Assembly: GCA_035549175.1 (NCBI GenBank)
Contig: DASZRL010000092.1
Location: 1-64,000, forward strand
DNA length: 64,000 bases
Reading direction: 5' to 3'
From: DASTSN01 sp035549175
GTDB taxonomy: Bacteria; Bacteroidota; Bacteroidia; Chitinophagales; Chitinophagaceae
Under the pieces are notes generated by a model, which was not told where the DNA came from, did not search any database, and worked only from the letters and a program-made list of their open reading frames with translations. The position numbers were made by a program, and so were the translations under genes. Below are positions 18,857 to 26,192 of this stretch, piece after piece (within the stretch, counting starts at the first letter, position 1; the number at the start of each line of letters is the position of its first letter).

Positions 18857-19285
18857 TCAGGCGACGCGGCGCCTGTGGCTGAAATGTAACACGATGCGGA
18901 TGCTGCCCCGGCGGTTGAATTCGAATTCAATCCCGGCATCCAGGCGGCGAAGCAGCGGTTCCACCTTGTTCATTTTCCCGGAGATATAGCGGCTGTAATC
19001 CGAATTGTTGTCGCGCAGGGCGATCTGGGTAAATCCCTCTTCCTGCCAGGCCGATACCCGGATGCAGCCCTGGTGGCTGGACAGGATGGTTTGACAAAGC
19101 AGTTTGGCCAGTACGGTTTCCACCAGGGTCTCATCCGCCCCCAGCCAGGTGCCGGGGGGTACATCGTTGACGACCAGGCTGCCTCGCCGGACAGCCTGCG
19201 GCAGTTCGGCTGCGATCAGGCGGCTTACCAGCCGGTCCAGGGAAAAGGGATGGGTTGCCATAAACTGGGGGATGCCGTTTGACAC
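18857..19285 (-). CDS. Small protein resembling a degenerate histidine-kinase ATPase domain
   Basis: The 142 residues have no signal peptide or membrane segment. The stretch GADETLVETVLAKLLCQTILSSHQGCIRVSA resembles the start of a HATPase domain, where a kinase would read N-L-x-x-N-A, and the C-terminal beta-strands (IEFEFNRRGSIRIVLHFS) resemble its last strand. The N-box asparagines are replaced (LLCQTILSS) and no DxGxG box is seen, so ATP binding is doubtful. No phospho-accepting His domain is attached. The start could be ATG 19285 or ATG 19261 (MATHPFSLDRL). It lies between lpxD and lpxC/fabZ on the same strand. Function unknown; domain assignment tentative. Confidence 0.65.
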   Translation of the reverse strand: MSNGIPQFMATHPFSLDRLVSRLIAAELPQAVRRGSLVVNDVPPGTWLGADETLVETVLAKLLCQTILSSHQGCIRVSAWQEEGFTQIALRDNNSDYSRYISGKMNKVEPLLRRLDAGIEFEFNRRGSIRIVLHFSHRRRVA

Positions 19286-19609
19286 AGGAGGGATCTTCAG
19301 GTGGTTTTCAAGAGGGTACGGATCGGCAGGTGGGTTTCAGCGGGTTGCGGAGCGGGGGATACCAGGACTTCCGGCGGTATCACGTGCCTGTGTTTTTCCA
19401 GGTTAGCCGGCCGGTAATACATTACACCAGCGTGTTATGATGACACAAAGATCGCGGGGTTGCGCCACCCGTAAAATAGAAGGGGCTATCAATAAAATGT
19501 CCTAAATGCTTTCGGGGGATTGTAGAATTTGTACTACCGGAACCGGCAGAAAGCCTTCCGGGTAATCCGGGTAGTTTCGGTTCCCGTCTCAGGGAGCCTG
19601 GCCGGATGG
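19286..19609. other. Intergenic stretch between lpxD and the small ATPase-like gene
   Basis: About 320 bp with no convincing frame. An imperfect -7 element (GATCTTTG, minus strand, around 19446-19453) may serve the small downstream gene. Nothing else is recognisable. Confidence 0.5.
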
Positions 19610-20659
19610 TCAGCGCAGGGTCTTCTCTTCAGTGAGCCGGCGCACCAGGGCTTCCAGTTCCTGGACCCTTTTTTCGAGCTCCGGGAGCCGCCGGCTGGCT
19701 GCCTGGCTGCGCAGGGACGCGGTATAATCGTAGGCCGGTGAACCGGTAACCGCTTTGCCGGCCTCCAGGGATTTGCTCACCCCGCTCTGGGCGTTGATCT
19801 TGGCTCCGTCCCCGATCTGGATGTGACCGACCACGCCGGCCTGTCCCCCGATCATGACCCCCTGGCCGATCTTGGTGCTGCCGCTGATGCCGGCCTGGGC
19901 GGCAATGACGGTACTGCTGCCGATATCCACGTTATGGGCGATCTGGATCAGGTTATCCAGTTTGGCCCCGCGGCGGATCCGGGTGGAACCGATCGTCGCC
20001 CGGTCGATCGTCGTGTTCGCTCCGATCTCCACGTGGTCCTCCAGCACGACATTGCCGATCTGCGGTACTTTTTTGAAGCTTCCGTCCGGCTGGGGGGCAA
20101 AGCCAAATCCATCGCTGCCGATGATCGTGCCTGCATGGATGATCACGTGATTGCCCACCACGCAGTCGTGGTAGATTTTTACCCCCGGATGGATGATGGC
20201 GTGTTCGCCGACCTGCACGTTGTCACCCAGGAATACGCCCGGGTAAATCTTGCTGTGGTTGCCCACCACGACTTTTTCGCCCAGGTAGGAAAAGGCCCCG
20301 ATGAACACCTGTTCGCCCACTCGGGCCGAAGCGGACAGGTAAGCCGGTTGCTGGATGCCGGTCAGCTGCCGGTTCATCATATCCTGGTACCAGGCGAGCA
20401 GGGTGGCAAAGGCCGTATAGGCGTCGGGAACCCGGATCAGGGTGGCCTGTACCGGTTGTTTGAGGGCCAGGGAATGATTGACGATCACCACGGAAGCCCG
20501 GGTGTTGTACAGGTATTCTTCGTATTTGGGATTGGCCAGGAAAGACAGCTGGCCCTCCGTGGCTTCTTCGATTTTGCCAAAGGAGGATACGCCGGCATCG
20601 GGCTGACCCTCGATCGTTCCTTGGATCAGCTGGGCTATTTGCAGGGCAGAGAATGTCAT
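19610..20659 (-). CDS. lpxD: UDP-3-O-(3-hydroxyacyl)glucosamine N-acyltransferase LpxD
   Basis: LpxD adds the N-linked hydroxyacyl chain in lipid A synthesis, using acyl-ACP. The 349 residues have an N-terminal uridine-binding domain (LIQGTIEGQPDAGVSSFGKIEEA, LSFLANPKYEEYL), a left-handed beta-helix of hexapeptide repeats (from about residue 105), the catalytic-His segment NLIQIAHNVDIG, and a C-terminal charged coiled-coil tail (LPELEKRVQELEALVRRL). It begins 21 bp after the HD-domain gene stop, so the two are probably cotranscribed. Confidence 0.97.
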   Translation of the reverse strand: MTFSALQIAQLIQGTIEGQPDAGVSSFGKIEEATEGQLSFLANPKYEEYLYNTRASVVIVNHSLALKQPVQATLIRVPDAYTAFATLLAWYQDMMNRQLTGIQQPAYLSASARVGEQVFIGAFSYLGEKVVVGNHSKIYPGVFLGDNVQVGEHAIIHPGVKIYHDCVVGNHVIIHAGTIIGSDGFGFAPQPDGSFKKVPQIGNVVLEDHVEIGANTTIDRATIGSTRIRRGAKLDNLIQIAHNVDIGSSTVIAAQAGISGSTKIGQGVMIGGQAGVVGHIQIGDGAKINAQSGVSKSLEAGKAVTGSPAYDYTASLRSQAASRRLPELEKRVQELEALVRRLTEEKTLR

Positions 20660-20680
20660 GTTGTCGGAGATTAGCCCGTG

Positions 20681-21901
20681 TCAGGGCGTTTTAAGGTAAC
20701 AAAAATAGTGCTTTTTGGCAGGCCCGCTCAGTTGCCGGTGAATGAGCGCGTTATCGACCTGGGAGATGTCCCGGACGGTTTGGTCCTTGAACAGGATCTG
20801 GATGCGTTCGTCTTCCGGGTTGTAGGTGGTGATGCTGGTTTTGCCCGTAAAAACGAAATAACTGGCCTCCTGTTCGGTAATGCCCAGGCGATCCATGGCG
20901 TCCCGGGTCTTGCGCTGCACTTCCTGCGGGTCAACCGGGTCGGCCTGCAGGCGGACGCCCAGCAGCTGGCGGTCGACCAGGGAACGGCAGAGCAGGGACA
21001 GGACCTTGTCGGGGTGACGCATCCAGTTCTTGACCGTACACATCACATCATAGTCATCCAGCCGGCAGAAACAGTCCAGGTGCTGGCTGATCGCCAGGCC
21101 TGCCTGCTGGTTTTGCAGGAAAAAGTCGAAACTGTCCGAAGCGGCGGCCACGCGCATGCCGGCCGTGATGAGCTCCCGGGCGCGCCGCAGGATATGCACC
21201 AGCATGATTTCGGCACCCAGGACGGTCTTGTGCAGGTAAACCTGCCAGTACATGAGCCGGCGTGCCACCAGAAATTTCTCGATGGAATAAATGGCTTTTT
21301 CCTCTACCATCAGGTCGCCTTCATGGACCACCAGCATTTTCAGGATCCGGTCATACCCGATCACGCCCTCCGACACGCCGGTGAAAAAGCTGTCCCGCGT
21401 GAGATAATCCATCCGGTCCACATCCAGCTGGCCGGAAACCAGCTGGTGGAGAAATCGCTTGGGGTACCGGTTGGTGAAGATGTCGATGGCGGTGCGGAGC
21501 TGCCCGCCGAATTCTTCATTGAGCACTTCCATGATCAGCAGGGAAATGGATTCATGGCTGATATCGCGGATCAGCTCACTTTCCAGGGCATGTGAATAGG
21601 GGCCGTGCCCGACGTCGTGGAGCAGGATGGCGATCCGGGCGCCCAGTTCCTCCTCGGGCGTAATCTCCGTGCCTTTGGCTTTGAGCTCCTGCAGCGCGCT
21701 GCCCATCAGGTGGTAGGCGCCCAGGGAATGGTGCAGGCGGGAATGGACCGCCCCGGGATAGACCAGGTGGGCAAAGGCCATCTGGCTGATGCGCCGGAGG
21801 CGCTGGTAAAAGGGATGGGCGACGATTTGGATGACCAGCGGGTGGTCAATGGTGATGAAGCCATAGACCGGGTCGTTGATGATTTTCCTGACTGGGTTCA
21901 T
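20681..21901 (-). CDS. HD-domain metal-dependent phosphohydrolase (dNTPase/SAMHD1-like family)
   Basis: The 406 residues contain a complete HD site: RLHHSLGAYH (His57/58), ILLHDVGHGPYSHALE (His95, Asp96, with His99 and His104) and DVDRMDYLTRDS further on. This arrangement is shared with dGTPases and SAMHD1-like triphosphohydrolases, but the substrate cannot be read from sequence. It is the first gene of a unit continuing into lpxD, a placement seen in other Bacteroidota. A TAGTTTTG element at 21943-21950 probably drives it. Confidence 0.88.
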   Translation of the reverse strand: MNPVRKIINDPVYGFITIDHPLVIQIVAHPFYQRLRRISQMAFAHLVYPGAVHSRLHHSLGAYHLMGSALQELKAKGTEITPEEELGARIAILLHDVGHGPYSHALESELIRDISHESISLLIMEVLNEEFGGQLRTAIDIFTNRYPKRFLHQLVSGQLDVDRMDYLTRDSFFTGVSEGVIGYDRILKMLVVHEGDLMVEEKAIYSIEKFLVARRLMYWQVYLHKTVLGAEIMLVHILRRARELITAGMRVAAASDSFDFFLQNQQAGLAISQHLDCFCRLDDYDVMCTVKNWMRHPDKVLSLLCRSLVDRQLLGVRLQADPVDPQEVQRKTRDAMDRLGITEQEASYFVFTGKTSITTYNPEDERIQILFKDQTVRDISQVDNALIHRQLSGPAKKHYFCYLKTP

Positions 21902-21942
21902 CCCTGTTTTGTTTTTGTTAAAGCCGGCTTGCGGGCAGGGGG

Positions 21943-21950
21943 CAAAACTA
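21943..21950 (-). promoter_or_regulatory. -7 element of the HD hydrolase-lpxD unit
   Basis: TAGTTTTG on the minus strand matches TAnnTTTG exactly and lies 41 bp before the start codon. It is back to back with the porX element. Confidence 0.5.
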
Positions 21951-21971
21951 CAATAGCTGGCTTGAAAAAGC

Positions 21972-21979
21972 TAAATTTG
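21972..21979 (+). promoter_or_regulatory. -7 element of porX
   Basis: TAAATTTG matches TAnnTTTG exactly, 76 bp before the porX ATG, predicting a leader of about 70 nt. Confidence 0.45.
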
Positions 21980-22055
21980 GACAGGTCGGTGCCTTCCCTG
22001 AACTTCCCACCGGCACCCGGATCATCCGGCAACAAAAAACCGCTAAACCGAGCGC

Positions 22056-23612
22056 ATGGCACTAGCTACCATCTTATGGGTTGATGACGAGATCGAAAGC
22101 CTGCAGTCCCAGAAACTGTTCCTGGAAAGCAAGGGGTACGGGGTCCAGACCCTGACCAATGGTTTTGATGCCATCGATTTTGTCAAGGCCCATCCCGTGG
22201 ATGTCGTCCTGCTGGATGAAACCATGCCCGGGATCACGGGCCTGGAAACCCTGGCCAAGATCAAGGAGGTCAATCCCCATATCCCGGTCGTGCTGATCAC
22301 CAAGAACGAGACGGAAAACCTGATGGATGATGCCATCGGGTCCCAGATCAGCGACTACCTGATCAAGCCGGTTAATCCCAACCAGGTGCTGCTCAGCCTC
22401 AAAAAGATCCTGGATAACAAGCGCCTGGTTGCCGAGAAGACCACGTCCGCCTACCAGCAGCAGTTCCGCAACCTGTTCATGGCGCTGAACAGCAACCCGG
22501 ATTACAATGAATGGATGGACATCTACAAGAAACTGGTCTACTGGGAGCTGGAAATGCAGAAAAGTGACAGTCCCGAAATGCAGGAGGTGCTGCAGAGCCA
22601 GAAGGGCGAAGCCAATACCGAGTTCTTCAAGTTTGTGTCCCGGCATTATGCCTCCTGGGTGGTCGGTCGCGGCGGGGAAGGCCCGGTTATGAGCCATACC
22701 CTGCTGCGCAGCAAGGTCCTTCCCTGGCTGGAGAAAGGTACGCCGCTGTTCTTCGTGCTGATCGACAACCTTCGGTTCGACCAGTGGAAGGCCATCCAGC
22801 CCATCTTCGCGGCGAGTTTCCGGATCCTGGAAGAGGACACCTTTTACAGTATCCTGCCCACCGCCACGCAGTATGCCCGCAACGCGATCTTTTCCGGCCT
22901 GCTGCCCCTCGACATTGAGAAACAATTCCCCGACCAGTGGAAGAATGATGACGAACAGGGGGGCAAGAACCTCCACGAGGAGGAATTTCTGCGCGCGCAG
23001 CTGAAGCGGATGAAGATGGATCACCTCCGGTTTTCCTACACCAAGGTGCTGAACAACCATGCCGGGCTGGACCTGGTCAACCAGATCCATAATCTGTTGA
23101 CCAATGACCTCAATGTCATCGTCTACAACTTTGTGGATATGCTGAGCCATGCGCGGACGGAGATGGAAGTGCTCAAGGAACTGGCCGGCGACGAAATGAG
23201 CTACCGCAGCATCACGGCCTCCTGGTTTGAACATTCCCCCCTTCATCAGGCCCTGCGAAAAATCGCGGACAAAAGGGTACGGATCATCCTGGCCACCGAC
23301 CATGGCAGCATCCGGGTTAAGACTCCCTGCAAGGTGGTCGGGGACAAGCAGACCACGACCAACCTGCGCTACAAGCACGGCCGCAACCTGAACTATGAAC
23401 CGCGCGAGGTCCTGGCCTTCCGGGATCCCCGGGAGGCGGGCCTGCCTGTGCCGACGGTCAATTCGTCGTTCATATTTGCCAAGGAGGACAGCTTCCTTTG
23501 CTATCCGAACAATTACAACTACTACGTCAACTATTACCGGAATACTTTCCAGCACGGCGGAGTCAGCCTGGAAGAAATGATCGTGCCGGTGATACGCATG
23601 CAGAGCAAATAA
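22056..23612 (+). CDS. porX: T9SS response regulator PorX (receiver plus PglZ alkaline-phosphatase-like domain)
   Basis: PorX is an orphan-type response regulator that with PorY controls type IX secretion genes in Bacteroidota. The first 120 or so residues are a receiver domain with acidic pocket D10/D11, phospho-acceptor Asp54 (VVLLDETMPGITG) and the LIKPVNP lysine. The rest is a PglZ/alkaline-phosphatase-like domain with FFVLIDNLRFDQWKAI, the PTATQYARNAIFSG nucleophile-type segment, and late ATDHGSIRVKTPC. There is no DNA-binding domain. Length of 518 fits PorX. It is divergent from the HD hydrolase unit, and no porY, sigP or por structural gene is in the window. The T9SS-cargo protease at 9121-14514 implies a working system. 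Confidence 0.95.
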   Translation: MALATILWVDDEIESLQSQKLFLESKGYGVQTLTNGFDAIDFVKAHPVDVVLLDETMPGITGLETLAKIKEVNPHIPVVLITKNETENLMDDAIGSQISDYLIKPVNPNQVLLSLKKILDNKRLVAEKTTSAYQQQFRNLFMALNSNPDYNEWMDIYKKLVYWELEMQKSDSPEMQEVLQSQKGEANTEFFKFVSRHYASWVVGRGGEGPVMSHTLLRSKVLPWLEKGTPLFFVLIDNLRFDQWKAIQPIFAASFRILEEDTFYSILPTATQYARNAIFSGLLPLDIEKQFPDQWKNDDEQGGKNLHEEEFLRAQLKRMKMDHLRFSYTKVLNNHAGLDLVNQIHNLLTNDLNVIVYNFVDMLSHARTEMEVLKELAGDEMSYRSITASWFEHSPLHQALRKIADKRVRIILATDHGSIRVKTPCKVVGDKQTTTNLRYKHGRNLNYEPREVLAFRDPREAGLPVPTVNSSFIFAKEDSFLCYPNNYNYYVNYYRNTFQHGGVSLEEMIVPVIRMQSK

Positions 23613-23723
23613 GGCAGGTGGCGCATCGCGGAACGGGTAATCCCCCAGCGAGTACCTGCTCCCCGGGGCCCGGTGATGTGGATAATAAGTGGATCAAAAC
23701 GGGTCCATTCGCCGCCATCTTTC

Positions 23724-23731
23724 TATTTTTG
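23724..23731 (+). promoter_or_regulatory. -7 element 4 nt before a start codon
   Basis: TATTTTTG is an exact TAnnTTTG match ending 4 nt before the ATG at 23736, so the mRNA would begin at the start codon. Confidence 0.5.
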
Positions 23732-23735
23732 TCCC

Positions 23736-24020
23736 ATGAAGTATACGGCATCCACGCTTGAGAAACTGGAAGCGATTGTTGAGCAGGCGGGCTATGTGCT
23801 GCGCTACGAGCGGGGCACCTTTCAGAGCGGTTACTGCATCCTGGAGCAAAAGAGGGTGGTTGTGCTGAATAAATTCCTGCAGACCGAGGGACGCATCAAT
23901 ACGCTCGTCGACCTGATTCCCCAACTCGATATCGACCCCCTTACCCTGACCGAGGAGGCCCGCAAGCTGTACCAGGAAATCATCTCCCGCCTCGAAACCC
24001 AGGATAACGGCGCGGAATAA
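23736..24020 (+). CDS. Small conserved-looking cytoplasmic protein of unknown function
   Basis: A 94-residue protein beginning MKYTASTLEKLEAI, without signal peptide or membrane segment. The middle (YERGTFQSGYCILEQKRVVVLNKFL) looks like a compact beta-rich core, followed by helices. It resembles a small hypothetical protein I associate with Bacteroidota, but no function is known to me. The frame is open to 23673, but the ATG at 23736 is preferred because the upstream residues lack pattern and a -7 element sits just before it. It precedes the PhnP-like hydrolase gene by 56 bp. Confidence 0.8.
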   Translation: MKYTASTLEKLEAIVEQAGYVLRYERGTFQSGYCILEQKRVVVLNKFLQTEGRINTLVDLIPQLDIDPLTLTEEARKLYQEIISRLETQDNGAE

Positions 24021-24064
24021 TCCGTTCCGGGCCGCCGGCTGTTGGCCGCAAGACCGACAAACTG

Positions 24065-24072
24065 TAGCTTTG
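24065..24072 (+). promoter_or_regulatory. -7 element 4 nt before a GTG start
   Basis: TAGCTTTG is an exact TAnnTTTG match ending 4 nt before the GTG at 24077, the same geometry as at 23724. Confidence 0.5.
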
Positions 24073-24076
24073 GCGG

Positions 24077-24853
24077 GTGGCAGGATCTTCGCTCACCATA
24101 AACTTTCTGGGAACCGGAACCAGCAGCGGGGTGCCGATGATCGGCTGCGATTGCGAGGTGTGTGCCTCGCCGGACCCGCGGGACAAGCGGCTGCGGTCCA
24201 GTATCCTGGTGTGTTCCGCGAAAACCACCCTGGTCGTGGACACGGGACCGGATTTTCGGTTCCAGATGCTCCGGGCCCAGGTAAGGCACCTGGACGCCGT
24301 CCTGTTTACCCACCCGCACCGGGACCACATCGCAGGCCTGGATGACGTACGGGCCTATAATTTTTTTTCCGGCAGGCCGATGGACGTGTACGCCGATTCC
24401 CTGACCGAAGCCGCCCTGCGCCGGGATTTTTATTACGCCTTTTCTGATACCAAGTACCCGGGAGTCCCGGAACTGGAACTGCACACCATTACCCCCGAAC
24501 CCTTCCGCGTGGGAGACATCCCTGTCACGCCGGTCCTGGTCTGGCACCTGAAAATGCCGGTCTACGGGTTCCGGTTCGGTTCTTTCGCCTATATCACGGA
24601 TGCCAACCGGATTGATGAGACCGAGAAGGCGAAGCTGCGGGGTACCCGTGTCCTGGTCGTGAACGCGCTGCGCAAACAGCAGCATATATCCCATTTCAGC
24701 CTGGGGGAGGCCATTGACCTGGTTCGCGAACTGGAAATACCCGCCGCGTACTTTACCCATATTTCCCACCAGCTGGGCCGGCACGGAGAAGTCAGCGCGG
24801 AACTTCCCTCCGGCATGCACCTGGCCTATGACGGCCTGGAGCTTGCGGTCTGA
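24077..24853 (+). CDS. MBL-fold metallo-hydrolase, PhnP-like
   Basis: The 258 residues are a metallo-beta-lactamase fold hydrolase. The metal motif is THPHRDHIAGLDD (His79, His81, Asp83, His84), and three cysteines (Cys24, Cys26, Cys29 in GCDCEVC) match the structural zinc site of PhnP-type phosphodiesterases. Later conserved residues include the YITDANRID loop and the THISHQLGRH histidines. The family cleaves cyclic phosphodiesters or related esters; the true substrate is unknown, and no phosphonate genes are nearby. It starts with GTG and has its own -7 element. Confidence 0.88.
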   Translation: MAGSSLTINFLGTGTSSGVPMIGCDCEVCASPDPRDKRLRSSILVCSAKTTLVVDTGPDFRFQMLRAQVRHLDAVLFTHPHRDHIAGLDDVRAYNFFSGRPMDVYADSLTEAALRRDFYYAFSDTKYPGVPELELHTITPEPFRVGDIPVTPVLVWHLKMPVYGFRFGSFAYITDANRIDETEKAKLRGTRVLVVNALRKQQHISHFSLGEAIDLVRELEIPAAYFTHISHQLGRHGEVSAELPSGMHLAYDGLELAV

Positions 24854-24879
24854 ACCGCCGCAGGGGCGGGCGCCGTTTG

Positions 24880-24893
24880 CTAACATTTGTTAG
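24880..24893. promoter_or_regulatory. Palindrome upstream of the acyl-CoA dehydrogenase promoter
   Basis: CTAACATTTGTTAG is a perfect inverted repeat (6-bp arms, 2-bp centre) ending 18 bp before the TACTTTTG element. It overlaps the expected -33 region, as a repressor operator would. Confidence 0.3.
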
Positions 24894-24911
24894 TTTAATC
24901 TTTTTTTTCGT

Positions 24912-24919
24912 TACTTTTG
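24912..24919 (+). promoter_or_regulatory. -7 element upstream of a hairpin-terminated leader
   Basis: TACTTTTG matches TAnnTTTG exactly. Transcription would start near 24925, about 110 nt before the acyl-CoA dehydrogenase start and about 58 nt before a strong hairpin with a T-run. Confidence 0.45.
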
Positions 24920-24982
24920 AACGGCCCTTACCGATCGCCGGACAAGTTGCTTGCCTTTGCGGGATCGTGGGGATACATTCCT

Positions 24983-25014
24983 GGTGCCACAGCACGTGTT
25001 GTGGCACCTTTTTT
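24983..25014 (+). terminator. Strong intrinsic terminator between promoter and acyl-CoA dehydrogenase gene
   Basis: A perfect 8-bp stem (GGTGCCAC/GTGGCACC), with a 10-nt loop that can pair further (AGCACGTGTT), is followed by six T residues. It could end a short RNA of about 90 nt started near 24925, end the upstream hydrolase transcript, or attenuate the gene that follows 28 bp later. Confidence 0.75.
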
Positions 25015-25041
25015 AACCGTCACCCTTTTAAGCCAATGATC

Positions 25042-26181
25042 ATGAACTTTCAATCCGATGAGCTGACCCGCCAGGTAGCTGCCACGGCGCGGGATTTCGC
25101 CAACCAGCATATCCGCCCGCACGTGATGGAATGGGATGAGTCCCAGCATTTTCCCCGCGAGCTCTTCGAGGCTATGGGCCGGCTGGGCCTGATGGGGGTG
25201 CTGGTACCGGAAACCTACGGCGGCGCGGGCCTGGGCTATTTTGAATACAAGGCCGTCATCGAGGAGATCGGCCGGGTCTGCGGGGCCATCGGCCTCAGCC
25301 TGGCCGCGCATAATTCCCTCTGCACGGGGCATTTGCTGCTCTTTGGCAGCGAAGCGCAAAAACGAACCTATCTGCCCAGGCTGGCCAGCGGCCAGTGGAT
25401 CGGCGCCTGGGGGCTGACGGAACCCAATACGGGAAGCGATGCGGGTAACATGCGCTGCACCGCTGTACGGGACGGCGGGGACTGGATACTGAACGGTACG
25501 AAGAGCTGGATTACGCACGGGCAAAGCGGAGACCTCGCCGTCGTGGTCTGCCGCACCGGGGAGCCCCGGACCAGCGGCAATGCCACGGCCTTTTTGGTGG
25601 AGCGGGGAACCCCGGGATTCCGCGGCGGCAAAAAGGAAAATAAACTGGGCATGCGCGCCAGCGAGACGGCCGAGATGATATTCGACCAGTGCCGGGTGCC
25701 CGATGCCAACCGGCTGGGCGAAGTGGGGGATGGGTTCCGCCAGGCCCTCAAAGTGCTGGATGGCGGACGTATTTCGATCGCCTCCCTGTCCCTGGGGATT
25801 GCCCGCGGGGCCTATGAGGCGGCCCTGCAGTATGCCCAGCAGCGCCAGCAGTTCGACCGGCCTATCGCCCAGTTCCAGGGGATCGCCTTCAAACTGGCGG
25901 ACATGGCCACGGAAATCGAGGCCGCCGACCTGCTGACCCTGCAGGCCTGTGACCTGAAGGTCCGGGGCGGCTACGTGACCACGGCCTCGGCCATGGCCAA
26001 GTACTATGCCAGCGAAGTGGCGGTCCGGGTAGCCACGGATGCCGTCCAGGTATTCGGAGGCTATGGGTACACCAAGGATTTCCCCGTGGAAAAATATTAC
26101 CGCGATGCCAAGCTTTGCACCATCGGCGAAGGGACCAGTGAAATTCAGAAGCTGGTTATCTCCCGGGATGTGCTGCGCTGA
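25042..26181 (+). CDS. Acyl-CoA dehydrogenase (short/branched-chain type)
   Basis: This FAD enzyme introduces the alpha-beta double bond in acyl-CoA, passing electrons to electron-transfer flavoprotein. The 379 residues from MNFQSDELTRQ show LTEPNTGSDAG (about 125-135), the SWITHGQ substrate loop, RQQFDRPIAQFQ and the C-terminal FGGYGYTKDFPVEKYYRDAK...IGEGTSEIQ, whose Glu before GTSEIQ is the catalytic base of the short-chain/butyryl type. I place the start at ATG 25042 (25036 is equally possible) and reject the open extension back to 24877, which would cross a terminator. Substrate length is not decided by sequence. Confidence 0.94.
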   Translation: MNFQSDELTRQVAATARDFANQHIRPHVMEWDESQHFPRELFEAMGRLGLMGVLVPETYGGAGLGYFEYKAVIEEIGRVCGAIGLSLAAHNSLCTGHLLLFGSEAQKRTYLPRLASGQWIGAWGLTEPNTGSDAGNMRCTAVRDGGDWILNGTKSWITHGQSGDLAVVVCRTGEPRTSGNATAFLVERGTPGFRGGKKENKLGMRASETAEMIFDQCRVPDANRLGEVGDGFRQALKVLDGGRISIASLSLGIARGAYEAALQYAQQRQQFDRPIAQFQGIAFKLADMATEIEAADLLTLQACDLKVRGGYVTTASAMAKYYASEVAVRVATDAVQVFGGYGYTKDFPVEKYYRDAKLCTIGEGTSEIQKLVISRDVLR

Positions 26182-26192
26182 GCTGCCCGCGG

